64,000 nt of DNA from Streptomyces sp. TRM68367 (lineage in GTDB: Bacteria > Actinomycetota > Actinomycetes > Streptomycetales > Streptomycetaceae): positions 186,001-250,000 of the forward strand of contig NZ_JACTVI010000004.1 in NCBI RefSeq assembly GCF_014495685.1, read 5' to 3'. The notes under the pieces were generated by a model. That model was not told the origin of the DNA, searched no databases, and saw nothing but the letters and a program-made list of their open reading frames with translations. Numbering within the stretch: position 1 is the first letter of the stretch; every line of letters begins with the position of its first letter. The translations under genes were made by a program, and so were the position numbers. Below are positions 17,810-26,817 of this stretch, piece by piece.

Positions 17810-18753
17810 AGATCGACCTGACCGACACCACGGCAAGCAAGATCAACAAGGCACTGGTGCAGGGCCGCCGCGCCATCGGCACGCCGGCCGTGGGGATGGT
17901 GCTGACGATGGTGATCGTCACGGACGAGGAGAACGCCTACGACTCGATCAGGGCGGCGGAGGAGGCCTCGCACGAGCACCCCTCGCGCACCCTGGTCGTC
18001 ATCAAGCGGCACGCCCGCACCCCGCGCGAGCGCACCCGGTCCCGGCTGGACGCCGAGGTGCGGGTCGGCTCCGAGGCCGGCACCGGCGAGACGGTCGTAC
18101 TGCGGACGCACGGCGAGGTGTCCGACCATGCCGACTCCGTGGTCCTGCCGCTGCTGCTGCCGGACGCGCCGGTCGTGGTGTGGTGGCCGGTGGACGCGCC
18201 CGAGGTACCCGCGAAGGACCCGCTCGGCGCGCTGGCGCAGCGCAGGATCACCGACCTGTACGCCGTCGAGGACCCCCTGGCGATGCTGGAGACCCGGGTC
18301 CGCTCGTACGCGCCCGGCGACACCGACCTCGCCTGGACCCGGCTCACGCCGTGGCGGTCGATGCTGGCGGCGGCCCTGGACCAGGCCCGCGTCGAGGTGA
18401 TCTCGGCGGCCGTGGAGGCCGAGGCCGAGAACCCGGCCGCCGAGCTGCTGGCCCGCTGGCTGGAGGCCCGGCTGAAGGTCGCCGTCGACCGCGTGGTCAC
18501 CGCCGGCCCGGTCGTCACGGCCGTGCGCCTGGGCACCGCGAACGGCGAGATCGTCATCGACCGCCCCGAGGGCCCGCTGGCCACGCTGTCCCTGCCGGGC
18601 CAGCCCTCGCGCACCCTCGCGCTGAAGGTGCGCCCCACCTCCGAACTCATCGCCGAGGAACTCAGGCGCCTCGACGCGGACGAGATGTACGCCATCGCCC
18701 TGCGCGGCGACGTCGCCCCCCTGAGCGACAAGGAGACCCCTGCCCATGTCTGA
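17806..18753 (+). CDS. opcA: Glucose-6-phosphate dehydrogenase assembly protein OpcA
   Basis: A 315-residue protein of the OpcA family, needed for activity of glucose-6-phosphate dehydrogenase in actinobacteria and cyanobacteria. It starts [19 protein letters not shown], with the family's central [32 protein letters not shown] and [11 protein letters not shown] segments and a C-terminal [17 protein letters not shown]. The ATG overlaps the zwf stop. Its end overlaps pgi by 8 bp. It is not an enzyme itself; the role is assigned by family and by the zwf neighbourhood. Confidence 0.95.
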   Translation: MKIDLTDTTASKINKALVQGRRAIGTPAVGMVLTMVIVTDEENAYDSIRAAEEASHEHPSRTLVVIKRHARTPRERTRSRLDAEVRVGSEAGTGETVVLRTHGEVSDHADSVVLPLLLPDAPVVVWWPVDAPEVPAKDPLGALAQRRITDLYAVEDPLAMLETRVRSYAPGDTDLAWTRLTPWRSMLAAALDQARVEVISAAVEAEAENPAAELLARWLEARLKVAVDRVVTAGPVVTAVRLGTANGEIVIDRPEGPLATLSLPGQPSRTLALKVRPTSELIAEELRRLDADEMYAIALRGDVAPLSDKETPAHV

Positions 18754-20410
18754 CTCCCCCTCCGGCTCTGCCAGGCCGACCCGGCGCCCCGAGTGGACCG
18801 CCCTGGAGGACCACCGCGCCGAGACGCTGCTCCATCCGGACCTGCGTGAGCTGTTCGCGGCGGACCCGTCGCGCGCCGAGCGGTACGTCGCCCGCGTCGG
18901 CGACCTGCGCATCGACTACTCCAAGAACCTGGTCAACGACGAGACGCTCGCCCTGCTGCTCGAACTGGCCGCCGCCACCGACGTGTTCGCGCTGCGCGAC
19001 GCGATGTTCCGCGGCGAGAAGATCAACGTCACCGAGCGGCGGGCGGTGCTGCACACCGCGCTGCGCGCCCCGCGGGACGCGGTGATCGAGGTCGACGGCG
19101 AGAACGTCGTGCCGGGTGTGCACGCGGTCCTGGACAAGATGACGGACTTCGCGAACCGGGTGCGCTCCGGCGAGTGGACCGGGCACACCGGCCGCCACAT
19201 CCGCAACGTCGTCAACATCGGCATCGGCGGCTCGGACCTGGGCCCGGCGATGGCGTACGAGGCGCTGCGCCCCTACACGGCACGGGAGTTGACGTTCCGC
19301 TTCGTGTCGAACGTGGACGGCGCCGACCTGCACGAGGCGGTCCGGGACCTGGATCCGGCTCAGACGCTGTTCATCGTCGCGTCCAAGACGTTCACCACGA
19401 TCGAGACGATCACCAACGCGACCTCGGCGCGCTCCTGGCTGCTCGCCGGTCTGGGGGGCGACGAGAAGGCGGTCGCGAAGCACTTCGTGGCCCTGTCGAC
19501 GAATGCGGAGAAGGTCGCCTCCTTCGGCATCGACCCGGACAACATGTTCGAGTTCTGGGACTGGGTCGGCGGCCGATACTCGTACGACTCGGCGATCGGC
19601 CTGTCCCTGATGATCGCCATCGGCCCGGAACGGTTCCGGGAGATGCTCGACGGCTTCCGCATCGTCGACGAGCACTTCCGCTCCGCCCCCGCCGAGGCCA
19701 ACACCCCGCTGATCCTGGGCCTGCTGGGCGTCTGGTACGGCAACTTCTTCGGCGCGCAGTCGCACGCGGTGCTGCCCTACAGCCACTACCTGTCGAAGTT
19801 CACCGCCTACCTCCAGCAGCTGGACATGGAGTCCAACGGCAAGTCGGTGGACCGCGACGGCCACCCCGTGGACTGGCAGACCGGGCCGGTGGTGTGGGGC
19901 ACGCCCGGCACCAACGGGCAGCACGCCTACTACCAGCTCATCCACCAGGGAACCAAGTTGATCCCTGCGGACTTCATCGGCTTCGCCCGGCCCGTCGACG
20001 AGCTGAGCGAGCAGCTCGCCGCCCAGCACGACCTGCTGATGGCCAACTTCTTCGCCCAGACGCAGGCGCTGGCCTTCGGCAAGACGCCGCAGGAAGTACG
20101 CGCCGAAGGAGTGCCGGAGGAGCTGGTGCCGCACAAGACGTTCAAGGGCAACCACCCGACGACCACGATCCTCGCGCGCGAACTGACCCCGTCCGTGCTC
20201 GGCCAGCTCGTCGCCCTCTACGAACACAAGGTGTTCGTCCAGGGCGCGGTCTGGAACATCGACTCCTTCGACCAGTGGGGCGTGGAGCTCGGCAAGGTCC
20301 TCGCCAGGCGCGTCGAACCCGCCCTCACCGAGGGCGCGGACGTTCCCGGCCTCGATCCCTCCACCACCGCCCTCGTGGCCGCCTACCGCGAACTGAAGGA
20401 AGTGAACTGA
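18746..20410 (+). CDS. pgi: Glucose-6-phosphate isomerase
   Basis: A 554-residue isomerase that links glycolysis and the pentose-phosphate pathway by interconverting glucose 6-phosphate and fructose 6-phosphate. Signatures include [37 protein letters not shown], the active-site stretch [12 protein letters not shown] and the PGI signature [18 protein letters not shown]. The C-terminal QWGVELGK motif is present. It sits between opcA and gnd. Its presence here allows recycling of fructose 6-phosphate back into the oxidative branch. Confidence 0.97.
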   Translation: MSDSPSGSARPTRRPEWTALEDHRAETLLHPDLRELFAADPSRAERYVARVGDLRIDYSKNLVNDETLALLLELAAATDVFALRDAMFRGEKINVTERRAVLHTALRAPRDAVIEVDGENVVPGVHAVLDKMTDFANRVRSGEWTGHTGRHIRNVVNIGIGGSDLGPAMAYEALRPYTARELTFRFVSNVDGADLHEAVRDLDPAQTLFIVASKTFTTIETITNATSARSWLLAGLGGDEKAVAKHFVALSTNAEKVASFGIDPDNMFEFWDWVGGRYSYDSAIGLSLMIAIGPERFREMLDGFRIVDEHFRSAPAEANTPLILGLLGVWYGNFFGAQSHAVLPYSHYLSKFTAYLQQLDMESNGKSVDRDGHPVDWQTGPVVWGTPGTNGQHAYYQLIHQGTKLIPADFIGFARPVDELSEQLAAQHDLLMANFFAQTQALAFGKTPQEVRAEGVPEELVPHKTFKGNHPTTTILARELTPSVLGQLVALYEHKVFVQGAVWNIDSFDQWGVELGKVLARRVEPALTEGADVPGLDPSTTALVAAYRELKEVN

Positions 20411-20411
20411 C

Positions 20412-21293
20412 ATGCAGTTGGGACTCATCGGGCTCGGCAAGATGGGCGGCAACATGCGCGAGCGGATCCGCCGCGCGGGCCACACCGTCATCGGCTACGA
20501 CCGCAACCCCGAGCTCTCCGACGTCAGCAGCCTCACCGAGCTGGTCGAGAAGCTCGAAGCCCCGCGCACGGTCTGGGTGATGGTCCCGGCCGGCGCCGCC
20601 ACCCAGTCCGTCGTCGACGAACTGGCCACGCTGCTCCAGCCCGGCGACACCGTCGTCGACGGCGGCAACTCCCGCTGGAGCGACGACGAGAAGCACGCCG
20701 CCGAGCTCGGCACCAAGGGCATCGGCTTCGTCGACGCGGGCGTCTCCGGCGGCGTGTGGGGCCTGGAGAACGGCTACGCGCTGATGGTCGGCGGCGACAA
20801 GGAGCATGTGGAGCGGCTCCACCCGATCTTCGAGGCGCTCAAGCCGCAGGGGCCGTACGGCTATGTCCACGCGGGCAAGGTGGGCGCCGGGCACTTCGCG
20901 AAGATGGTCCACAACGGCATCGAGTACGCGATGATGCAGGCCTACGCCGAGGGCTGGGAGCTGCTGGAGAAGGTCGACTCGGTGGACAACGTCCGCGAGG
21001 TGTTCCGGTCCTGGCAGGAGGGCACGGTCATCCGCTCCTGGCTGCTGGACCTCGCGGTCGACGCCCTCGACGAGGACGAGCACCTGAAGCAGCTGCGCGG
21101 CTACGCCGAGGACTCGGGCGAGGGCCGCTGGACGGTCGAGGCAGCCATCGACAACGCGGTGCCGCTCCCGGCGATCACCGCCTCCCTGTTCGCGCGGTTC
21201 GCCTCCCGCCAGGAGGACTCCCCGCAGATGAAGATGGTCGCGGCCCTGCGCAACCAGTTCGGCGGGCACGCCATCGAGTCGGCGAAGGAGTAG
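20412..21293 (+). CDS. gnd: 6-phosphogluconate dehydrogenase, short (YqeC/GndA-type)
   Basis: A 293-residue decarboxylating dehydrogenase producing ribulose 5-phosphate. The coenzyme motif is MQLGLIGLGKMGGNM. Family segments DGGNSRW, DAGVSGGVWGLENGYALMVGG and AGHFAKMVHNGIEYAMMQAYAEGW hold the substrate-binding and catalytic Lys and Asn. It is the short form, around 300 residues, rather than the ~470-residue NADP enzyme, and members of this form often prefer NAD. It begins one base after the pgi stop. Confidence 0.95.
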   Translation: MQLGLIGLGKMGGNMRERIRRAGHTVIGYDRNPELSDVSSLTELVEKLEAPRTVWVMVPAGAATQSVVDELATLLQPGDTVVDGGNSRWSDDEKHAAELGTKGIGFVDAGVSGGVWGLENGYALMVGGDKEHVERLHPIFEALKPQGPYGYVHAGKVGAGHFAKMVHNGIEYAMMQAYAEGWELLEKVDSVDNVREVFRSWQEGTVIRSWLLDLAVDALDEDEHLKQLRGYAEDSGEGRWTVEAAIDNAVPLPAITASLFARFASRQEDSPQMKMVAALRNQFGGHAIESAKE

Positions 21294-21299
21294 CGGGCC

Positions 21300-21887
21300 G
21301 TGGGGGATCTCCTGCTGGTCCGCCACGGTGAGACCGAGTGGAGCAGATCGGGACAGCACACCAGCTTCACCGATCTGCCCCTGACCCCGCGGGGCGAGGA
21401 ACAGGCCAAGTCCCTCGCCCCGCTCCTCACCGGCCGGACCCTCCGACGTACACTCACCAGCCCCCTCGCCCGCGCCATACGCACCGCCGAACTCGCGGGC
21501 CTGGCCGGTGCCGAGACCGACCCCGACCTGCACGAGTGGGACTATGGCGGCTACGAGGGCATCACCACCGCCGACATCCACCGCACCCGGCCCGGCTGGG
21601 ACCTGTGGACCGACGGGGCGCCGCGCGGGGACGCCGGGCAGCCCGGCGAGTCGCCCGCGCAGATCGGCGAGCGCGCCGACCGGGTGCTGGCCCGCCTCGC
21701 CCCGGCGCTCGCCGAGGGTGACGTGATGCTCGTCGCCCACGGCCACTTCCTGCGCGTGCTGACGGCCCGCCGGCTGGGCCTGCCGCCGTCCGACGGGCGG
21801 CTGTTCCGGCTGGAGACGGGGACGCTGAGCCGGCTGTCGACCGAGCACGGGTGGCCGGTCATCGCGGAGTGGAACACCCGGCCGTAG
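21300..21887 (+). CDS. Histidine phosphatase family protein (phosphoglycerate mutase-like)
   Basis: A 195-residue protein with the catalytic RHGE motif in LLLVRHGETEWS, the second conserved Arg in TLTSPLARAIRTAEL, the acid residue region DLHEWDYGGYEGITTADI and the late His in VMLVAHGHFLRVLTARRLG. This fits a broad-specificity acid sugar phosphatase rather than a glycolytic mutase. It starts with GTG seven bases after gnd and is probably co-transcribed. The substrate may be a sugar phosphate of the same pathway (inferred). Confidence 0.88.
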   Translation: MGDLLLVRHGETEWSRSGQHTSFTDLPLTPRGEEQAKSLAPLLTGRTLRRTLTSPLARAIRTAELAGLAGAETDPDLHEWDYGGYEGITTADIHRTRPGWDLWTDGAPRGDAGQPGESPAQIGERADRVLARLAPALAEGDVMLVAHGHFLRVLTARRLGLPPSDGRLFRLETGTLSRLSTEHGWPVIAEWNTRP

Positions 21888-22054
21888 GCGGCCAGCCGTC
21901 CGGCTCGCCGTTGACGGCGACACGCCCGGGGACACTCGGCCGTGGACGGCGAGCCGAGTGGCTCCCGCTCGAGGCCGACATGCGCCGGGGGGCGGCGAGG
22001 CTGCGCCCCACCCGCAGTTGTCACCCGCTGCCAGTCGCGTCAGAGTCCCCGCTG

Positions 22055-22834
22055 ATGGAGATCGACAATCTGACCGCGGCCGAACTGCGGGTGTGGCGGG
22101 CCTACCCGCGCGGAGAGGCCGTGGACTTCCGCGCCGCGGGGGACGACGACCCCGCGGAGGGCACCGGCTGGGGACCGGAGCGGACGCTGCGCGCCGCGGT
22201 GCTCAGGGCGCTGCTCGTCGGCGCCCCGCAGGAGGACGGCGAGATACCCGTACTGAAGGTCGCCGGGGCCCGGATCGCCGGGTCGCTGAACCTGATGTAC
22301 GCGGAGATCGACCATGCCGTCCGCCTGAGCCAGTGCCGCTTCGACGAGGCCCCGAAGCTGTACGGCTCCCGGCTGCGCCAGCTGAACCTGGCCGGCTCCG
22401 CGCTGCCCGGCGTGAGCCTCGGCAGCACCCGCGTGGACGGTGTGCTGCGGCTGACGGAATGCCGGTTCCAGGGGCCGGTGCGGCTGGGCGGAGCGCAGAT
22501 CTCCGCGGCGCTGTTCATGGAGCGGGCGCGGATCGCCGCCCCGGACGCCCAGGAACCGGCGCTTCAGCTCAACCATGTGACCCTAGGCGACGACCTGTGG
22601 GCACCCGGGCTGCGCGTCCACGGCCTGACCCGGCTCAACGGCGCCACCGTGGCCGTCTCGGTGAACCTGGAGGACGCCGAGTTCGTCCGCCGCGGCGGGC
22701 ACGTCATCGTCGCCGAGGCGCTCAACGTGGGCGCCAACGTGCTGGCGCGGCGGCTGCGTGCCGATGGCCGGGTCGGCCTGCGCGGCGCCCGCATGCGTGG
22801 ACGGTGTCGTCCGTGGGGGCCGCCCCGACGGTGA
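22055..22834 (+). pseudogene. Pentapeptide-repeat-like membrane-associated protein, 3' truncated
   Basis: The first ~245 residues (MEIDNLTAAELRVWRAYPRG onward) match the style of Streptomyces proteins annotated as membrane-associated oxidoreductases. They have repeated beta-solenoid-like units such as RIAGSLNLMYAEIDHAVRLSQC, LRQLNLAGSALPGVSLG and GVLRLTECRFQGPVRLGGAQIS. Full-length relatives are roughly twice as long and end in membrane helices, which are missing here. Near 22795 the coding sequence changes abruptly into antisense sequence of an unrelated gene and stops within 13 codons. No oxidoreductase motif is visible. Confidence 0.6.
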
Positions 22835-23221
22835 GGGCGATCCGGACGCTGCCGTCGGCGTTGGGCTGGGTCAGGGCGAGGTGGTCGATGCGCCGCACGT
22901 CCGTGGCCGCAGCGGTGTGCTCGACGTCCGTGAAGTCCGCCCGCCAGCCGGGGAGTCCGGGCCGGTCCGCGGCATGTCCGGACCGGTCCGTGGCGCAGAA
23001 GAACAGCTCCGTGCCGTCGGGGGCGGCGACCGCCTCCAGCGGGGCGTCCTCGGGTGCGCGGCGGCGCGGCAGTACCGGTGCCAGCAGGGCCTCGGCGCGC
23101 CGGGCCGCGCCCGCCGGGGGGCGAGCGCGTCCAGGTGCTCGGTGACGAGCTGCTTGCACGGGTGCGTGATGTTGAGCCCGTCGAAACCGAGATCGCGCGC
23201 GGCGCGCACCAGGTCGCCCAC
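22800..23221 (-). pseudogene. Shikimate dehydrogenase / QuiC-type dehydratase mosaic remnant
   Basis: Reading leftward, the first ~35 residues (GDLVRAARDLGFDGLNITHP, then CKQLVTEHLDAL) are the inner N-terminal part of a shikimate/quinate dehydrogenase, without its first ~60 residues. After a scar the frame changes and a second segment appears (LEAVAAPDGTELFFCATDR, WRADFTDVEHT, RIDHLALTQP). It resembles the middle of the sugar-phosphate-isomerase/HPPD-like fusion that acts as dehydroshikimate dehydratase. Both ends are gone. The two families are neighbours in quinate/shikimate catabolism loci, so this is probably a collapsed version of such a locus. Confidence 0.55.
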
Positions 23222-23323
23222 TCAGCATCGCGGACCTACGGAAAAGACCGGGCCGGGACTCGCGGGCCTGCTTCTAGAATCACCGGCACCGGCACCGCGC
23301 CCGAAGGAACCCGAAGGAACCCG

Positions 23324-23989
23324 ATGCCCAGCGTCGAAGAACCGGCACGCCCCGGCGAGCGCATCCGTGACGCCGCCCGCACCCGGGCCGAGATCCTCGA
23401 CGCCGCGACACAGGAGTTCGCCCGGGCCGGCTACGACGGCGCCCGCGTGGACGAGATCGCCGCCCGCACCCGCACCACTAAGCGGATGATCTACTACTAC
23501 TTCGGCGGCAAGGAGCAGCTGTTCACGGCCGTGCTGGAGCGGGCGTACGGCGTGATCCGCGAGGCCGAGCAGCGGCTCGACGTCGAGCACCTGGACCCGG
23601 TGGCGGCCATCCGGCGCCTGGCGGAGCTGACCTTCGACCACCACGAGCAGCACCCCGACTTCATCCGCCTGGTGAGCATCGAGAACATCCACGGCGCCCG
23701 GCACATCGCGGCCTCCGAGAAGCTCGGCCGGATCGGCTCGCCCGCGCTGGACGTGATCCGCCGCATCCTGGCGTCGGGACAGGAGTCGGGCCTGTTCACG
23801 GCCGGCGTCGACGCCGTCGACCTGCACGCGATGATCAGTTCCTTCTGCTTCTTCCGGGTCGCCAACCGGCACACCTTCGGCGCGCTGTTCGGCCGCGACC
23901 TGGTCGACCCGGCCCAGCGGGAGCGCTACCGCACCATGCTGGGCGACATGGTGATCGCCTACCTGACGGCGGAGCGGGCCGCGGACTGA
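23324..23989 (+). CDS. TetR/AcrR-family transcriptional regulator
   Basis: A 221-residue regulator with an N-terminal HTH (RAEILDAATQEFARAGYDGA, VDEIAARTRTTKRMIYYYFG) and a C-terminal ligand domain of the TetR_C type (RLVSIENIHGARHIA, CFFRVANRHTFGALFGRDL). The ATG at 23324 matches the usual short leader. It lies divergent from the shikimate/quinate remnant, and regulators of this type often guard that locus, so its original target was probably the genes now broken. It remains intact and might control genes elsewhere. Confidence 0.88.
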   Translation: MPSVEEPARPGERIRDAARTRAEILDAATQEFARAGYDGARVDEIAARTRTTKRMIYYYFGGKEQLFTAVLERAYGVIREAEQRLDVEHLDPVAAIRRLAELTFDHHEQHPDFIRLVSIENIHGARHIAASEKLGRIGSPALDVIRRILASGQESGLFTAGVDAVDLHAMISSFCFFRVANRHTFGALFGRDLVDPAQRERYRTMLGDMVIAYLTAERAAD

Positions 23990-24247
23990 GCGCCGCGGAA
24001 ATCTTCGGCGCACCGCCTTGACGTCTGCCGAAACAGCGGCGCAACATCCCTGGCCAACCGCTCAAGAGCCAACCAGTGAGTTCATTAGTGCCCGTCCCCT
24101 GATCGGCGGCCCCCTTCCCGAGGATCCTGATGGGCCTGCCGACGTTCCTCATCGGCTGTCTGCCGACCCGCGCGCAGATCGGCACGCTCGCGCCGGTGCT
24201 GCTGGTGTCTCCGCGGACGGACGCCACGTACCGGTTTCCATGCGCCG

Positions 24248-24685
24248 CTAGCCCTTCGGAATCCCGTAGGCCCGCTCGACATGGAGCCGTAGCACGAGAC
24301 GGCGGTCGCGGACCATGGCCACGCGGAAGTCGTCCCAGTCGGGGTGCTCGCCCTGGACGTCGCGGTAGAGGCGGATCAGTTCCTCGACCGTCTCGTCGTG
24401 CGGGTCCTCGGCGACGGGTGAGAGGTCGGCGGTGCCCTCGGCGACGGTGTAGGCCCATCGGTCGGGGGTGGTCACGTGGTAGGAGGCGCGGGGGTCCCGG
24501 CGCAGGTTGCGGGTCTTGGCGCGGTCGTCGGTGAGGGAGACGCGGATGACGCGCTCGTCGGGGTAGTAGGCGTGGCTGACGTTCGACAGCTGGGGGCGGC
24601 CGTCGCGCTTGAGGGTGACCAGTACCCCGCCGTGGCTCTCGGCGAGCAGGGTGAGCAGTGTGTCCCGGGTGGCGTCCTGAGTCAT
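24248..24685 (-). CDS. PPOX-class F420-dependent oxidoreductase
   Basis: A 145-residue split-barrel flavin/F420-binding protein. Recognisable segments are GVLVTLKRDGRPQLSNVSHAY, the VSLTDDRAKTRNLRRDPRAS strand-loop and the C-terminal RRLVLRLHVERAYGIPKG typical of the TIGR03618-like PPOX subgroup. Members reduce small molecules with F420H2 or bind related cofactors, but the substrate is not predictable. It is a single gene, divergent from the serine hydrolase gene. Confidence 0.85.
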   Translation of the reverse strand: MTQDATRDTLLTLLAESHGGVLVTLKRDGRPQLSNVSHAYYPDERVIRVSLTDDRAKTRNLRRDPRASYHVTTPDRWAYTVAEGTADLSPVAEDPHDETVEELIRLYRDVQGEHPDWDDFRVAMVRDRRLVLRLHVERAYGIPKG

Positions 24686-24821
24686 GCCTCGGTCAACCGG
24701 CGGGAGGAAGCGCTCATTCCCGAAGGCGGCCGTTCGCCTGTTCCCGCGCGACGATGAGGTCTGAGGCCCGCCGAGCGGGGTATGCCGGACGTCACCTCGA
24801 CGAACGCGACGGAGGCACGCG

Positions 24822-26054
24822 ATGGCACAGCTGCGGCAGGAGATCGACCCGGATGAGGCCGGGCTGGATCCGAAGGCGCTGGACCGACTGGACCAGCACC
24901 TCGCCCACCACGTCGACGACGGGCGCCTGCCCGGCTTCGTCGTGGCCGTGGCCCGCGGCGGACACGTCGCCCACCTCACCACGCACGGCCGGCGCGACAT
25001 CGCGGCCGGCCTCCCCGTCGAGGCCGACACGCTGTGGCGGATCTACTCCATGACCAAGCCGGTCACGGCGGTCGCCGCGCTGATCCTGGTGGAGGAGGGC
25101 CGGCTCTCGCTCGACGACCCGGTCGCCCGCCACCTGCCCGCCTTCGCGGACCCGCGCGTGTACGTCAGCGGCTCGGGCGCCGATGACCTGACGACCCGTC
25201 CGGCCACCGGGCCGATACTCGTCCGGCACCTGATGACCCACACCGCGGGCCTGACCTTCGGCTTCTACCACACGCACCCGGTCGACGCCCTCTACCGCGC
25301 GGCCGGCCTGGAGTCGTCGGTGCCGCCGGGCGCGGACCTCGCCGAGACGATCGAGGTGTACGCGAGCCTGCCCCTGCAGTTCGAGCCGGGCACCCAGTGG
25401 AACTACTCCGTGGCGAGCAACGTCCTGGGCCGGGTCATCGAGGCGGTCTCCGGGCAGCCGCTCGACGTGTTCCTCGCCGAGCGGGTCTTCCGCCCGCTCG
25501 GCATGCCCGACGCCGGATTCCAGGTACCCGGCGAACAGGCGGTCCGGCTGGCCGAGTTGTACGGCGAGACCGGCGACGGCGGTATCGAGCCGATCCCGGG
25601 GCTGCCACTGCGGGGCCGGCCGCGGTTCCTGTCCGGCAGCGGCGGCATGGTGGCCTCGGCGTACGACATGCACCGCTTCATGGAGCTGCTGCGCCGCCGC
25701 GGGGAACTCGACGGCGTCCGCCTCCTCACCCCGCAGACGGTGGACCTGATGACCGCCAACCAGCTCCCCGGCGGCGCCGACCTGCGCGCCTACGGCAGCC
25801 GCCCCGCCCACGACGAGTCCGGCAACGACGGCGTCGGCTTCGGCCTCGGCGTGTCCGTGGTCATCGACCCGGCCCGCACCCTGGCCCCGTCCGGCCTCGG
25901 CACCTACGGCTGGAGCGGCGTGGCGACGACGACGTTCTGGGTCGACCCGAGCCGCGACCTGACGGTGCAGTTCATGACCCAGGTACGGCCCAGGACCTCG
26001 CACACGATCTTCCGGGACCTCAAGACGCTGGTCCACGAGGCCGTCACGGACTGA
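24822..26054 (+). CDS. Serine hydrolase of the beta-lactamase (class C/EstB) family
   Basis: A 410-residue cytoplasmic-looking serine hydrolase with no signal peptide. The SxxK motif is in YSMTKPVTAVAALILVEEGR, with Ser as nucleophile. The Tyr-containing second motif lies in WNYSVASNVLGRVIEAVSG, and a late GYGW-like equivalent is LGTYGWSGVATT. Family members include esterases, D-aminopeptidases and lactone hydrolases; true beta-lactamase activity is not implied. It is followed by a strong hairpin shared with the converging ribA homologue. Confidence 0.87.
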   Translation: MAQLRQEIDPDEAGLDPKALDRLDQHLAHHVDDGRLPGFVVAVARGGHVAHLTTHGRRDIAAGLPVEADTLWRIYSMTKPVTAVAALILVEEGRLSLDDPVARHLPAFADPRVYVSGSGADDLTTRPATGPILVRHLMTHTAGLTFGFYHTHPVDALYRAAGLESSVPPGADLAETIEVYASLPLQFEPGTQWNYSVASNVLGRVIEAVSGQPLDVFLAERVFRPLGMPDAGFQVPGEQAVRLAELYGETGDGGIEPIPGLPLRGRPRFLSGSGGMVASAYDMHRFMELLRRRGELDGVRLLTPQTVDLMTANQLPGGADLRAYGSRPAHDESGNDGVGFGLGVSVVIDPARTLAPSGLGTYGWSGVATTTFWVDPSRDLTVQFMTQVRPRTSHTIFRDLKTLVHEAVTD

Positions 26055-26071
26055 CCGCGGGCCTCACGGCT

Positions 26072-26099
26072 GCGGCCCCGGCACGGATACCGGGGCCGC
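26072..26099. terminator. Bidirectional hairpin between serine hydrolase and ribA homologue
   Basis: GCGGCCCCGG and CCGGGGCCGC form a perfect 10-bp stem with an 8-base loop, between two converging genes. Confidence 0.7.
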
Positions 26100-26115
26100 T
26101 CGCGACGTACCGCGT

Positions 26116-26778
26116 TCAGGACCCGTGTGCGACCGCGTCCAGGTGGGGCAGGTGGTGGTCGAGGCGCTCCCGCTTGGTGCGCAGATACGTGATGTTGTCG
26201 TCGCACGGCGGGATCAGCAGCGGCACCTGCTCGGCGACCTTGATGCCGTGGCTGAGCAACGCCTCCCGCTTGCGCGGGTTGTTGGACATCAGGCGTACGG
26301 ACTTCACGCCCAGGTCGTCCAGGACGCGGGCGGCGACGCCGTAGTCGCGGGCGTCGACCGGCAGGCCGAGGGCGAGGTTCGCCTCGACGGTGTCCAGGCC
26401 CTCCGCCTGCAGGGCCATCGCGCGCAGCTTGGCGAGCAGGCCGATGCCACGGCCCTCGTGCCCTCTCAGGTAGACGACGACACCGGCGCCCTCGGCGGCG
26501 ACGGCGCGCAGCGCGGAGGCCAGCTGGTCGCCGCACTCGCAGTGCTGCGAGCCGAACGCGTCGCCGGTCAGGCACTCCGAGTGCAGCCGGGTGAGCACGT
26601 CGTCGGTGCCGATCTCGCCGTAGACCAAGGCCACTTGTTCGTCGCCGCGGTCGTGATCGAGGTAGCCGACCGCCTGGAATTTCCCGTACATGGTGGGCAG
26701 CGGGGCATTCACAACGCGTTCCACACCGGTGCGCTGCGCGGACTTCGCGCCGAGTACGCCAATTTTTTCTGTCATCAT
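26116..26778 (-). CDS. ribA: GTP cyclohydrolase II homologue with Tyr-to-Met active site (FAPy-forming type)
   Basis: A 220-residue stand-alone GTP cyclohydrolase II domain. The zinc ligands are Cys69, Cys80 and Cys82 in ECLTGDAFGSQHCECGDQL, and the phosphate/catalytic segment is LRGHEGRGIGL with Arg110. Where E. coli RibA has catalytic Tyr105 (KIRAYALQ), this protein has Met121 (KLRAMALQ), or Met120 if the second ATG is used. Published work on the S. coelicolor paralogue SCO6655 linked this change to release of the formylated intermediate FAPy instead of the riboflavin precursor. I therefore expect the same product here. No other riboflavin genes are near; a creatininase-family gene is divergent 39 bp away. 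Confidence 0.92.
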   Translation of the reverse strand: MMTEKIGVLGAKSAQRTGVERVVNAPLPTMYGKFQAVGYLDHDRGDEQVALVYGEIGTDDVLTRLHSECLTGDAFGSQHCECGDQLASALRAVAAEGAGVVVYLRGHEGRGIGLLAKLRAMALQAEGLDTVEANLALGLPVDARDYGVAARVLDDLGVKSVRLMSNNPRKREALLSHGIKVAEQVPLLIPPCDDNITYLRTKRERLDHHLPHLDAVAHGS

Positions 26779-26817
26779 TCTTTGAGTTCCTAAGCAGAGA
26801 CGAAAGGCCGTGAGGAA

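Noticed and set aside
23990..24247. Possible gene in the gap after the TetR gene
   Set aside because: Short frames here lack ribosome sites and motifs; the gap is treated as empty.
24822..26054. True beta-lactamase resistance gene
   Set aside because: SMTK and the fold are shared by esterases and peptidases; there is no signal peptide and no resistance context.
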